From assembly GCA_037074615.1 (NCBI GenBank), contig CM073558.1:5013501-5077500 (forward strand): DNA of 64,000 nt. Direction: 5' to 3'. This document shows positions 47,267-58,900 of the stretch, piece after piece. This DNA is from Leucaena leucocephala (lineage: Eukaryota > Streptophyta > Magnoliopsida > Fabales > Fabaceae). The notes under the pieces were generated by a model that worked only from the letters and a program-made list of their open reading frames with translations, was not told the origin of the DNA and made no database searches. Made by a program: the position numbers and the translations under genes. Within the stretch, counting starts at the first letter, position 1. The number at the start of each line of letters is the position of its first letter.

Positions 47267-49237
47267 TCAGTCCACCTCTTCAATCTTAGGCCCAGCACCG
47301 GAGCCAGCAGAGCCACCGCCACTGCCGCCACCGGGCATCTGAGCGCTGCCACCCATGGGCGAGTCTCCACTAGCAGCACCCCCACCTTGATACATCTTTG
47401 CAATGATTGGGTTGCACAGTCCTTCAAGCTCCTTCAACTTGTCCTCTAACTCATCAACTTCAGCCAATTGGTTCCTATCAAGCCACTCCATTGTTTCATC
47501 AATGGCCTTCTCAATCTTCTGTTTATCAGAAGGATCAAGCTTCCCTCCAACTTTATCGTCCTTGATCGTGTTCTTCATACTGTAAGCATAATTCTCCAAT
47601 GAATTCTTAGCTTCCACCTTCTTCTTCACCTGTTCATCTTCTGATTTATACTTCTCTGCTTCTTGAACCATCCTCTCAATTTCCTCCTTACTCAATCTTC
47701 CCTTATCATTCGTAATCGTGATCTTGTTCTTCACTCCTGCTGTCTTATCTTCTGCAGAAACATTCAAAATTCCATTCGCGTCGATGTCGAAGCAGACATT
47801 GATCTGAGGAACTCCTCTTGGTGCTGGCGGGATTCCCTTGAGTTCAAATGTGCCAAGTAAGTTGTTATCTTTGGTTCTAGCCCTTTCACCTTCATAGACT
47901 TGGATAAGAACACTGGTTTGGTTATCCGAGTAAGTTGAGAAAACTTGTTCTTTCTTGGTGGGTATGGTTGTGTTCCTGGGAATCAACGTAGTCATGACCC
48001 CACCTGCAGTTTCGATGCCGAGGCTTAAAGGTGTGACATCGAGAAGAAGCAAATCTTGAACTCTCTCGTTACCTTCGCCGCTCAAGATCGCGGCTTGAAC
48101 GGCAGCGCCGTAGGCGACGGCCTCATCTGGGTTTATGCTCTTGCAGAGTTCTTTGCCGTTGAAGAAATCCTGCAGGAGTTGCTGAACCTTGGGGATTCTA
48201 GTTGAGCCACCAACAAGAACCACATCGTGAACTCGACTCTTGTCGATTTTTGCGTCTCTCAGACATTTCTCCACTGGTTCCATGCATTTTCTGAACAAGT
48301 CCATGTTTAGCTCTTCGAATCTCGCCCTTGTAATGGTCGCATAGAAGTCAATACCTTCAAAAAGAGAATCAATCTCTATTGTTGTTTGTGTTGTGGAAGA
48401 AAGAGTTCTCTTTGCCCTCTCACAAGCAGTTCTTAATCTTCTCAGAGCTCTTGCATTGCCACTTATGTCCTTCTTGTTCTTCCTCTTGAACTCAGCCGCG
48501 AAGTGATTCACGAGCCTGTTATCAAAATCTTCACCTCCCAAATGTGTATCACCAGCAGTAGCCTTCACTTCAAAAATCCCTTGTTCAATTGTCAATAGTG
48601 AAACATCAAAAGTACCACCTCCGAGGTCGAAGATAAGCACGTTTTTCTCGCCGGTTCTAGAAGCTTTCTTGTCCAAACCATAGGCAATAGCAGCAGCAGT
48701 GGGCTCGTTGATGATTCTCATCACATTAAGCCCAGCAATGGCTCCAGCATCTTTTGTTGCTTGCCTTTGTGAATCGTTGAAATAAGCAGGTACGGTGACC
48801 ACCGCGTTCTTGATGGTCTGACTCAGAAATGCTTCAGCCACTTCTTTCATTTTCGTGAGAACCATCGAGGAGATCTCTTCAGGAGCAAAATGCTTCTCTT
48901 CACCTTTATAGTGAACGACAATCATTGGCTTGTCGCCGGAGCCGGGAATCACCTTGAAAGGCCAGAGCTTCATGTCATTTTGAACAGAGGGGTCGGAGAA
49001 TTTCCGTCCGATGAGCCGCTTCGCATCGAAGACGGTGTTATGTGGGTTCATGGCAACTTGGTTCTTGGCCGCATCGCCGATCAAACGCTCAGTGTCAGTG
49101 AAAGCTACATAGGAAGGGGTTGTTCTGTTACCTTGGTCATTAGCAATGATCTCAACACGGTCATTTTGCCACACCCCGACGCAGCTGTAGGTGGTGCCGA
49201 GGTCGATGCCAATGGCCTTCTCAGTCTTGGACGCCAT
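47267..49237 (-). CDS. HSP70: Cytosolic heat shock protein 70, intronless
   Basis: Hsp70 is an ATP-driven chaperone that folds and holds client proteins in cytosol and nucleus. The 656-residue product starts MASKTEKAIGIDLGTTYS; I chose this ATG over the in-frame one nine codons upstream because Hsp70s start this way. It carries the three Hsp70 signatures: GIDLGTTYS (residues 10-18), IFDLGGGTFDVSLL (about 200) and VLVGGSTRIPKVQ (about 340). A substrate-binding domain and a Gly-rich tail follow, and the protein ends IEEVD, the co-chaperone TPR-binding motif of cytosolic members. The reading frame has no intron, whereas constitutive plant HSC70 genes usually have one in the early ATPase region. 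That, and the heat-shock-element-like site upstream, suggest a heat-inducible member. Confidence 0.96.
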   Translation of the reverse strand: MASKTEKAIGIDLGTTYSCVGVWQNDRVEIIANDQGNRTTPSYVAFTDTERLIGDAAKNQVAMNPHNTVFDAKRLIGRKFSDPSVQNDMKLWPFKVIPGSGDKPMIVVHYKGEEKHFAPEEISSMVLTKMKEVAEAFLSQTIKNAVVTVPAYFNDSQRQATKDAGAIAGLNVMRIINEPTAAAIAYGLDKKASRTGEKNVLIFDLGGGTFDVSLLTIEQGIFEVKATAGDTHLGGEDFDNRLVNHFAAEFKRKNKKDISGNARALRRLRTACERAKRTLSSTTQTTIEIDSLFEGIDFYATITRARFEELNMDLFRKCMEPVEKCLRDAKIDKSRVHDVVLVGGSTRIPKVQQLLQDFFNGKELCKSINPDEAVAYGAAVQAAILSGEGNERVQDLLLLDVTPLSLGIETAGGVMTTLIPRNTTIPTKKEQVFSTYSDNQTSVLIQVYEGERARTKDNNLLGTFELKGIPPAPRGVPQINVCFDIDANGILNVSAEDKTAGVKNKITITNDKGRLSKEEIERMVQEAEKYKSEDEQVKKKVEAKNSLENYAYSMKNTIKDDKVGGKLDPSDKQKIEKAIDETMEWLDRNQLAEVDELEDKLKELEGLCNPIIAKMYQGGGAASGDSPMGGSAQMPGGGSGGGSAGSGAGPKIEEVD

Positions 49238-49380
49238 TGATGGTGAATGAAGGTGCTTCAACAAGAAACTACGCTAAACAGAGGATTGTGGAAGAGAATT
49301 GGTTGTGTTTTGATTATGAGAGCTTGGCAAATGTCTATGGTTTGAATTTGACGGAGTTAAAAGCGTAATGGAGATTTGAA

Positions 49381-49386
49381 TTTATA
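49381..49386 (-). promoter_or_regulatory. TATA box of HSP70
   Basis: On the minus strand CTATAAATTC spans 49387-49378. A start of transcription about 30 bases further down would leave a leader of about 115 bases before the ATG at 49237. Confidence 0.65.
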
Positions 49387-49473
49387 GGAATGGGAAAAGA
49401 TCTTAACTGGGAAGAGAAGTTGGTGGAAGGGACTAGCCAGTGCATGAGAGTCATGAGAGAATAAGAAAGAGAA

Positions 49474-49500
49474 ATCGAGAGAGAGAGAGAGAGAGAGAGC
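49474..49500. repeat. (GA)n microsatellite in the HSP70 promoter
   Basis: GA run of about 12 units, which reads as CT on the HSP70 sense strand. CT/GA tracts are common in plant core promoters and can bind GAGA-type factors (inference). Confidence 0.8.
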
Positions 49501-49513
49501 TGAAGCAAACACC

Positions 49514-49528
49514 AGAGGCTTCTGGAGA
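49514..49528 (-). promoter_or_regulatory. Imperfect heat shock element of HSP70
   Basis: Three contiguous 5-bp units on the plus strand, AGAGG-CTTCT-GGAGA, follow the nGAAn-nTTCn-nGAAn scheme with a perfect centre and one mismatch in each outer unit. It lies about 130 bases upstream of the TATA box. Confidence 0.4.
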
Positions 49529-49564
49529 GACGTTTAAGCAGGCTGCGTAACAAGCCCAAGTTAC

Positions 49565-50415
49565 GAGAAATCCGGGCCTTTAATATAAAATATTAAGAGC
49601 TAATTAATTAATTAATTAATTTAGATATATTAATAAAATTAATTAATTAATTATAATTAAAAATATACTTATTACTTACAAAAAAATATAACGTGGGAGA
49701 AATATAAACTTTGTCATGTTGAAAATGGTTTTAGTAATAAGTTAATATTTGTTTTGACCAAAATATTGACAAAAATTAATCTTTCAGTTTATTTTAAAAT
49801 TTTATTAAATGATTAATTAAAAATAAATAAAAAATTAAAGTGTGAAAATAATAAAATATAATTTATTTTTTCTTATATAGATATATAAAGACTAGTGTGT
49901 ATATAAAAAAAGTGAAGTATTTTATGCTAGTTTTACTCTAATTATGCATTGCCCATAAAAAAACTTATTACATTTTGATGGTAGAAATTTCGCCTGTGAA
50001 AATTCACTAACTGAAAGATCATGACATAACCTTAATTAGAAATTGAGATATCAATATCACTTACTGGTTGGTTTATATTTGTCTTTGTTACTGGCAAATG
50101 AGAGAAAAGGGGGAAAAAGACAATCCAGTTGCTACTAATGAAATACTGGTGTCCTTTCTATCTTTTTTCTTGGCTTGCTTCACTCCATGATGATTTTGAA
50201 TTGAAACTTTAGTTGAATGTATGTGTGACTGTGTATATATACACATATATACTACCTCCACTCTTTAACATAAGAGCTATATAACTAATTTAGGTAGATT
50301 AAAGAAATTATGTATATTAGTTATTTATAACAAATATAGATTAGTTTTTTAAATGCCATCTTTTATCATAATTACCCTTAGATAGAAACTCTTTAATGTG
50401 TGTGATCAATAGGGA
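49565..50415. other. Spacer between HSP70 promoter and copia element
   Basis: AT-rich, with TTAA/TTAATTAA runs near 49600-49660. A Stowaway-terminus-like ACTACCTCCACTCTTT lies at about 50251-50266 but no partner end was found. No gene seen. Confidence 0.5.
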
Positions 50416-50420
50416 TACTT
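50416..50420 (+). repeat. Left target-site duplication of the copia element
   Basis: TACTT, identical to 55251-55255. Confidence 0.85.
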
Positions 50421-50646
50421 TATGAGTGATTGTAAGTAATGTATTCAACTTGTATATACTTGCTTCTATACAATGAGATTATATACACATTCAGGGGATA
50501 TCAAGGCTATAATGACTCAGCCTGATTTTCAGGGATATACAATAAACTCTAATGAATAACGCAAATCCCTACAATCTCTCTTGATCCTAAAATCTCTCTT
50601 GATTCCTAAAATCTCTCTTGATTCCTATAATCTCGACATATTCACA
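50421..50646 (-). repeat. 3' LTR of copia element
   Basis: 226 bp. On the minus strand it starts TGTGAATA and ends CACTCATA. It contains one extra copy of a 19-bp CTCTCTTGATTCCT-containing unit (near 50587-50625) relative to the 5' LTR. Confidence 0.93.
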
Positions 50647-50657
50647 CTCCCACTCAA
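50647..50657 (-). other. Polypurine tract of copia element
   Basis: TTGAGTGGGAG on the minus strand, directly before the 3' LTR. It is the plus-strand priming site in retrotransposon replication. Confidence 0.8.
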
Positions 50658-52408
50658 GTTGGACCATAGATATCGAACATGTCCAACTTGCTAATAAAGT
50701 ATTCGAATTTTTCTTTGTTCAGTGCTTTTGTAAGGACATCTGCTGTTTGTTCTCCAGAGGGGACATATTTGAGCTCAACGATTCCTTCATCGATTTTTTC
50801 TCGTATAAAGTGCTTATCAACTTCTACGTGTTTCATCCGATCATGTTGCACTGGGTTATGAGATATATTTATAGCTGCCATGTTATCTGAGTAAAGTGTA
50901 ATAGGCAAGTTTGTAGGTACTTTCAATTCTTCTAGTAGTCTTTTTATCCAAATTCTCTCACAAACACCAAGTGCAATGGCTCTAAATTCAGCTTCAGCAC
51001 TACTTCGAGCTACAACACTTTGTTTTTTGCTTCTCCAGGTCACCAGGTTTCCCCAGACAAATGTGAAGTAGCCAGAGGTTGACTTTCTGTCCTCTTGATC
51101 ACCTGCCCAATCAGCATCTGTGAACATCCCAACTGATCTTTGTTCTGATTTTTTGAATAGAAGGCCACGCCCCGGAGATCCCTTTAGGTACCTGAGAATC
51201 CTGTACACCTCGTTCAAATGTTTCTGCTTTGGGTTGTGAGAGTATTGACTTACCATACTGACTGCGAAGGCAATGTCTGGTCGGGTATGTGATAAATAGA
51301 TCAGCTTTCCTACCATGCGTTGATATCTTCTGAGATCCACTTCCTTTCCCAAATCCGTATCATCTTTTACTTTATCAACTTTTATAGGAGTGTCACTGGG
51401 TCTACAACCCAACATGCCTGTTTCTTTTAAGAGATCCATGATGTATTTCCTTTGTGAGATGTAGATTCCTCTTCTTGACCTTGCGACCTCCATTCCTAGA
51501 AAGTATTTCATTTGTCCTAAATCCTTGACCTGCAAGTCCTGGTTTAATGCCTTCTTAACTCGTTCAATTTCTACTGAATCATCACCTGTGAGAATAATGT
51601 CATCCACATATACTGCTAGTATGACTATTTTCACTTTGAGGTGTTTGAAGAATAGAGTATGGTCACTCTGTCCTTGGGTGTATCCCTGTGTTCTCAAAAC
51701 ATGAGTGAATCTTTCAAACCATGCACGAGGAGACTGTTTGAGCCCATATAAGGATTTCTTGAGTCTACAGACTTGATTACCTTTGTCACTTGGAAATCCT
51801 GGAGGGAGCTTCATGTACACTTTCTCCTTTAGTTCTCCATTCAAGAAAGCATTTTTTATATCCATATGATGTAGCGGCCAATCTAGATTACCGGCTAAGG
51901 ATAATAAGACTCTGATAGTGTTCAGCTTTGCTACTGGGGCGAACGTCTCTGTGTAGTCCATACCATATATTTGTGAGAATCCTTTTGCGACCAAACGTGC
52001 CTTATATTTGTCTAGATTCCCATCTGCAGTATATTTAGGGGTGAATACCCACTTACAGCCCACTGGTTTCTTTCCTTTTGGTAAATCAACAATCTCCCAA
52101 GTGCCATTTACTTCTAGAGCATTCATTTCTTCCATAACAGCCTGTCTCCAATGAGGATTAGCTAGTGCTTCATGTATGTTGTTAGGGATTGCAACCTGAT
52201 CCAAATGAGATATGAAGGTATAATAGTGAGAGGCAAGAGCTTTATACGAAACAAACCGCTCAATAGGGTGCTGAGTGCACGTCCTGGGTTGTTTCCATAG
52301 TGCAATGGGTAGTTCAAGATCATCTTGTGTGGGCACACCCTTTTCTGAACCTGTTTCTGGATCAGATTCATGAGTTGCTTCATTTGTTTGAGGAGCTCTA
52401 CCTGTCAT
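50654..52408 (-). pseudogene. Copia reverse transcriptase/RNase H segment
   Basis: 584 open codons. The reverse transcriptase core shows the K-A-R-L-V-A-K-G-F block, a YGLKQSPRAWF stretch and the catalytic YVDDIILTGDD. The RNase H part shows TDADWAGD, DRKSTSGY and SSAEAEFRA. This segment itself has no stop, but its frame is offset from the integrase segment upstream by a frameshift in about 52560-52620, so it would not be translated with gag-pol. Confidence 0.92.
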
Positions 52409-53424
52409 GTATCGGCGTGTATAAGTTTTGCCCCACCTATTCGTGTCTCCCCCTGAGTTGGTGTTTTCTTGGCTTTCAAGTGTTGGATCAGGTAAGGTAA
52501 CAACCTCAAGGTGTAAACCGGGCTCAAGTTGGTTCTCAGGTTGGTTGGGCTCAGGTTGTGACGTCGGAAATTCTTTCCAGTTCTCTCCTGAATTGAAGAC
52601 GGAGGATAGTAAGGAATTGTTTCATGGAACGTAGTGTCACAGGTTAGATATAGACGTTTGGAGATAGGATCATAACATTTGTACCCCTTCTGTGTCCCTG
52701 CATGGCCCAAGAAAATGCTCCGGGTGGCATTGGGTTCTAGTTTGGAAGTATGGTGAAGATGGACGTATGTGGTGCACCCGAATACTCGTAGTGGGAGGGT
52801 GTTTTCAAGGTAAGGAAGGTTAAAGTGTTCCTGTAAAACCTGTAATGGTGTGTGGAAGGTGAGTGGTTTACTAGGCATGCGGTTGATAAGAAAGGTAGAT
52901 TGAAGGATAGCGTCGCTCCAATAGAAGGAAGGGACATTGCTACTAAACATCATAGCTCTAGCGGTTTCAAGGAGGTGACGGTTTTTTCGCTCGGCTATGC
53001 CATTTTGTTGGGGACTATGAGGACACGAGCTTTTGTGAAGGATGCCATGGTTGGTTAGAAATATGGATAGGGTGTGATTGAAATATTCAGTCCCATTATC
53101 AGTGTGAAGGATCTGGATTTTCTCATGGAATTGAGTTTGGATCATGTTATAGAACCGAATGAAGGTCTGTGAAACTTGGGTTTTATCAATTAAAAGAAAG
53201 ACCCAACTAACTCGAGTATGATCATCAATAAATGTTATAAACCACTTGGAGTGAGTGCGATTTGGGACACGAGATGGACCCCACAAGTCACTGTGGATTA
53301 GAGAAAAAGGTCTGGATGGACGATAGGGAGTACGAGGAAATGAGGTACGATGGTGTTTGGCAAGTTCACAATGAAAGTTGAAGGTCCTTTTATTATTGCA
53401 AAGAGAGGGAAACATAGTAGACAT
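52405..53424 (-). pseudogene. Copia integrase segment
   Basis: About 340 codons covering the HHCC zinc-binding end (H-C-E-L-A-K), HSDLWGP, the integrase core with LHTDNGTEY (Asp) and SPQQNGIAERKNRHLLE (Glu), and the GCTTYVH/FLGH C-terminal region. Its frame differs from the gag-protease segment, so a frameshift lies at about 53400-53430 inside the GAG-pre-integrase/zinc region. Confidence 0.9.
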
Positions 53425-55028
53425 TTAATAAAATTAGGATGTCCTAATCGTTGATGCCATAAATCTATTTCACTGATCTGAGGGAGAGACACAGCCTTAC
53501 AGGATCTGAACTGTTGAATATCACAATTATTTAGGTAGTAGAGCCCCTCAAATTCCTTAGCAACGCCAATCGTCATCCCCGTGGACAGGTCCTGAAAAAT
53601 ACATTGAGTAGCAGAAAAATTAGCATGGCATTGCTTATCTCGTGCCAATTGGCTGACAGATAATAAGTTACATTTTAAGTTAGGAACATGTAGGACATCA
53701 TTCAGATCTAATGTGTCATTGACTTTAATACTCCCAACACCAGCAACGACTGAGGTAGAGGCATCTGCTATCTTGACTGTGAGACGTGACTTTGTAGGGA
53801 TATAGGTGGCAAATAAGGAGTAATTATCCGTCATGTGGTCAGATGCACCTGAATTAACAATCCATATAGGCCCAGAATTCATACCTTTAATGGTAGCTAA
53901 AGCCTTAAAAATATTACCTCGGTTTACCACACTCGCAGTTGGCTGTTTATTTTCCAGAGCAGCCAGTCTTTCCAAAATTAAGCTGAGTTGGTCGGGTGCA
54001 GGAACCAGAGGCACATTGTTTGGATTAGTGACATCAACAATATACCCTTTTGACTTACCTTTTTTAGGTTTCCAATTTGGTGGCTTGCCATAAATATCCC
54101 AACATGTATTTTTTGTATGGCCCACCTTTTTGCAATGCTCACAATAAGGGCGCTGATGGACTTGGGCTTGGTCACGTTGATGGATTTGGGCTGTTTCACG
54201 CTGATGGACTTGGGCTGTGTCATGCTGTCTGTCTGGACTTGGGCCCATATTCTTGTGCAGCGAGCTTGTTCCCCGAGAGGTTAGGGCAGACGCATCACCG
54301 CCTGGATTCACGTGTGCAGACTCTACGGCCATCATCACCTTGCGTCTACTCTCCTCGTGGCGCAAGACGGCGAAGGCTTTTCTGACTGTCGAAAGTGGGT
54401 CGCGAGCAAGAAGCCGTCCTCTGACGTCGTTGTACGCTGGATCCAACCCAGTAAGTAGTTCAAACAAGCGTTCCTCTTCCACTTCTCGCCTGTGCTCAGT
54501 CGCGTCGTCAGTACAATGCCACACCCTGTCCTGCAATTGATCTAATTCATGCCATAGAGCTGTTTTTTCAAGCCAATACTCATTCAGCGATCTCAGTCCT
54601 TGTTTTGCTTGCCAGAGTTTCGAGCGAATGTCGAAGATCACAGAGGCATTCGCCTTATTGCCGTAGGAGTCGCGGACAACTTCCCAGATGGCCTTGGCTG
54701 AAGGGAGAAACATATAGCTTTTCTTAACGCCTAGAGCCATCGCATTGATCAGCCAAGATGATACCAGTGAGTTCTCTGACTTCCACCGTTTCTGTGATTG
54801 AGCGTTGCCGGATACAGGGGCATTAGCGAGGAGATAGTCGAGTCTATCTCGACCATCAATGGCGAGCCTCATGGATTGGGCCCATTCCATGTAGTTGTCG
54901 CCTGTGAGTTTCTCTGATACGAGCAGTGGTGTTGATCCTTCAACATTGACGAGTCTCGAGGACCCAGTTCTGGGGACACCTTCTGATTGCTCGTGATTCT
55001 GCTGAAGACATTGTTGCGGATTCTTCAC
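53298..55028 (-). pseudogene. Copia gag and protease segment
   Basis: The segment opens near the primer-binding site (GTG at 55028, so the true ATG may be elsewhere). It encodes a gag capsid region (LTGDNYMEWAQSMR), a retroviral-type zinc knuckle (CEHCKKVGHTKNTC), the protease region and the start of GAG-pre-integrase (LWHQRLGHPNF). The protease motif reads VNSGASDHMT, where the family has DSGAS; the catalytic Asp is changed to Asn, which should kill proteolysis. The last part, after LGHPNF, is out of frame. Confidence 0.9.
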
Positions 55029-55031
55029 CGT

Positions 55032-55043
55032 GCTCTGATACCA
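55032..55043 (-). other. Primer-binding site of copia element
   Basis: TGGTATCAGAGC on the minus strand, complementary to the 3' end of initiator tRNA-Met and directly next to the 5' LTR. Confidence 0.92.
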
Positions 55044-55250
55044 TATGAGTGATTGTAAGTAATGTATTCAACTTGTATATACTTGCTTCTGTATAATGAG
55101 ATTATATACACATTCAGGGGATATCAAGGCTATAATAACTCAGCCTGATTTTTAGGGATATACAATAAACTCTAATGAATAACGCAAATCCCTACAATAT
55201 CTCTTGATCCTAAAATCTCTCTTGATTCCTATAATCTCGGCTTATTCACA
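55044..55250 (-). repeat. 5' LTR of copia element
   Basis: 207 bp, TGTGAATA...CACTCATA on the minus strand, about 96-97% identical to the 3' LTR outside the 19-bp duplication. It should carry the element's promoter. Confidence 0.93.
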
Positions 55251-55255
55251 TACTT
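55251..55255 (+). repeat. Right target-site duplication of the copia element
   Basis: TACTT, matching 50416-50420. Confidence 0.85.
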
Positions 55256-55998
55256 TAGAGAAAAAAATTATAAATTTGTGGGGCAAAGTGAATTGGGGTT
55301 TTATATTTAGGACTAAATCTAATTCTAAAACTAACTCTTACATTAAAGACAGGAGAGAGTATGATTTTTGGACCCTTTTAAAATACATTGGCTTTGTACG
55401 AAGGGGCTATGGATATTGCATCCAAGCTTCCCTTTTCTTGCCCTTCTTTAACATCTCCAACTTTCCACCTGAGAGTGGACTTTGCTTGGCAAATTGTCTT
55501 ATTACTGCAATGCTAAAGTGGACAGTGATCTCATCAATACTGATGAATTGGGAGAGACTGCATATACATCTTCATTGCATCTTGGAAATCCACTTCTTTC
55601 TCTAAAAATTGTTGTCATATTAACTTGAAATGATATCACCAGAAAACAGAACAGACAACAGAAAACAGAAGGAAGCCTTTTCTGATTTGTCTGATGAACT
55701 TCACTCTGCAGCATACTTCCATTTACCACATATTTTAAAGAATTGGAGTTGCAACAATTTTGAGGTTAGTACCTACTTCAACAACTATGGATTTACTATT
55801 TACAAAACATATTAGTTTTAAAAAATAACACATGAAGACAACTAAGAGTATTTGGAAAACTAGACAGCTAATGTTAATACAGAATATTGACAAAGAGTAT
55901 TTAGAAAGATATCATTCCATTAACATTCCTCCTTGAAATTTTACTTCAAGAGTACATCGTAAAAAAACTTTTAAAAATCATCTGTAGAAGATGAAATT

Positions 55999-58900
55999 TC
56001 AAGAGATGAGGCAAAGGTCTCTCTTGAGGCGATCCAAGTTATCTGCTACATCAAGCATACTAGGCCTTATAGAAGGTGATTCCTGTGTGCAAAGGATCCC
56101 CAGTTCAATTAACTCTCCAATTGCAACTTCCCACATTCTTTTCAACTCTTGTGACTGATCTCTTGAAGCAGTAACCTAAGCAGGGGCTATCACTTTTTCT
56201 AACCTTCCATGATAATGAAGTTTGACCCATTTGTGAAGGCTTAAGCCACCAGAAAACATTTCATCTGTTGGTCATTTTCTAGTTACCATCTCAAGAACAT
56301 GAATACCGAAGCTGTACACATCTCCTTTTGTAGATGTATTTGATCCAAATCCGTACTCTGCTTGAGAAATTATAGAATGATGATTTGTCTGAAATAGATA
56401 ATGATATTTTGCTCGAGCAGAATGAATATTCTGATAAAGAAAAAAAAGTAGGATGAATTTTATCTTTCTGGGATGCTTGTGGTGGTAAATGTGTTGTTGC
56501 TGTTATGTTGTAGGAAAGCTAACTTGAATGATATTTATACTTTTCTCTTAGAAGTAGAACTCATTTTGTGATATCTTAGATTCTTGTAACATGCAAAGTT
56601 CTGAGGCAAGATCTAAATTAAATACCTGGTGTAATGTACCCAATAGATCCACATAACAAATTTGCAGTGGAGCTCCCCGTGTTATCATTAAACCCAGTAT
56701 TTCCTCCTCCAACACTCATAATTAACCTTGCAATCCCGAAATCTGAAACTACAGCTGTCATGTCATCATTAAGAAGAACATTGCTTGGTTTTAGATCACA
56801 GTGAATGACTTTGACTGGAGCATGATGATGCAGATAGGCCAACCCTTCAGCTATGTCGCTGCAAATATTCACCCTCTGGATGAGACTCAGGTCAGAAGAT
56901 TCAGGAGAAGCATACAGACGGCTCTCCAAACTCCCATTGGCCATAAAAGGCAGAACAAGAGCTTTAAAATCAGGTAGACTACATGCAGTGATAATTCTTA
57001 TCAGGTTCCTGTGTCGAATCCTCTTTAAAACTTGGCATTCTCTATTGAAGCTCTTGGTGGAATTTCCAGACTTCAAATGCAGAACCTTGACTGCTATTGT
57101 AGTTCCATCTGGAAGAACTCCTCTATAGACACGCCCATAGCTACCTGATCCTACTTGTCTCTGATCATCAAATCCTCCGGTGGCCTCTGATAGTTCCTTG
57201 TATGTGATTCTTGGGAAGTTACTTATCAGTTCACTTCTAGCTGGTTTTCCACCTTATTCAGTTCCCTGGGAAGAAATAGTCACTTTAAGACTCTTACAGC
57301 CAATTATGCAGCAAATCATTGACAAGATTATGCAGATGATCAAGATGAAAATAATAAAAAACAGGCGATTTCTGAACCAATGTCTCTCTTGAAAGCATGA
57401 AAGTTTGCCTATAATTGTTCCACAAAGATGTGGGTTTCCTAAGAATGATAAATTTGAAGCTGAATCAAAGATACCGCCAGATGGAACCATTCCTTCTAGG
57501 TTGTTATATGATAGATTGAGGAAAGAAAGTGTATCTATTTTGCTAAGAGTTTTGGGGATCAATCCAAACAATTTTTTTCGTGAAACGTTGAAAGTTTCAA
57601 GGTTCTTCAGTTCACCTAAGGATTCGGGAAGCTCACCTTGTAGAGACTTGTTTGAAAAATTTATCATCGATACAGCAATGCAGCTTGCTATCTGGGGGAA
57701 GATACTTCCAGTTAGGTAATTTGATGAAAAGTCCATCTCTTGAACCTTTTCTAGTTTGCTGAGTTCAATTGGCAGGGGACCTTCTCGTTGGTTATGCGAG
57801 AAGTTTATGAAAATTCTAATTTCACGCAGGCCCGAGAGTTCTGGTGGGATGGTTCTTGTTAATCTATTATAGGACAAATCAAGCCTATACAGACCAATGC
57901 ACTGTCCTAATGTAGAAGGTACATTTCCTGTGAGGTGGTTATTACTGAGAGACAAAGAATATAATCGATGCAACTTTCCCAAACTTTCTGGAATCCCTCC
58001 CTTAAATTCATTGCGCAACAGATCTAGCAGACCCAGTAAGCTACCCAGTGCTTCTGGGATTTCAGATTTGAAGTGGTTGCTTGATAAGAAAAGTTGTTCC
58101 AAGTTTGACTACATGCTGATCTCTGGTGAAATAGTTCCATTGAGAAGATTTGATGTTAAATTCAGGATCACAAGTCTGGGAAGATTTGATACACTGTCAG
58201 GGATTGATCCATATATTTGGTTTTCCTGAAGTAGCAAACTTTTTAATTTAATGCCAACTTGGCAGACGGTATCGGAGAACCTTCCCCCGAGGCCCAAGCC
58301 AATTCAAGCTCCTCTAGACGGCTGCAGTTTCTAAGAGCAGCAAAAAATGGATCAAGATTGGTATTGCCATCATGACTTGCCATATGGTTGTATGACAAAT
58401 GTAGGTAAAGAAGATCAGAACATCTGCTTACAAACTCTGAGGACAATTCTCCAGATAATAGATTGTTCTCTACATCTAAGTTTACAAGTGACAGATTAGT
58501 AAGAGAGAGAGGAATCTGTCCAGTAAATTGATTGTTGTATAGATTGAGACTCCTGAGACCTTGACAGTTTCCAATGCCCTCTGGGATCTTACCATTGAGG
58601 AAGTTGGTAGAAAGGTCCAAAATTTCCACTGTGCAATTGGAGAAAGAGATGGAGAAAATGAACCAGTTATGTTACTATCTATGGCATGTAGCACTTTAAG
58701 TTTAGAAAGCTGTGAAAAGGAGTCTGGTATGGAACCATGCAAGCTGTTTCCTTTGAGACGGAGTCGATGGAGATGTCTAAGGGAGGAAAGTTCTGGTGGG
58801 ATGATGCCAAATAATTGGTTGTTACCAATGTCAAGGATGTGCAGTCCAGTGAGATTGGAAAGGAAGGGTGAAAGCAACCAGGATTAGTTCAGTAACTCGG

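Larger units (their letters stand above)
50421..55250 (-). mobile_element. Ty1/copia LTR retrotransposon, 4.83 kb, near-complete but defective
   Basis: All structural parts of a Copia element are present, in minus-strand order: 5' LTR (55044-55250), an initiator tRNA-Met primer-binding site directly next to it (55032-55043), gag-protease-integrase-RT-RNase H, a polypurine tract (50647-50657) and 3' LTR (50421-50646). TACTT flanks both sides. The LTRs differ by about seven substitutions in 207 bp plus one 19-bp tandem duplication in the 3' LTR, so the insertion is fairly recent. The polyprotein is split by two frameshifts, and the protease active site is mutated, so it cannot move on its own as read. 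Confidence 0.95.

Noticed and set aside
48890..49240. 116-codon frame antisense to HSP70
   Set aside because: A shadow of the conserved HSP70 codons on the other strand.
53833..54540. Plus-strand frames across the copia gag region
   Set aside because: Antisense shadows of the gag-protease reading frame.
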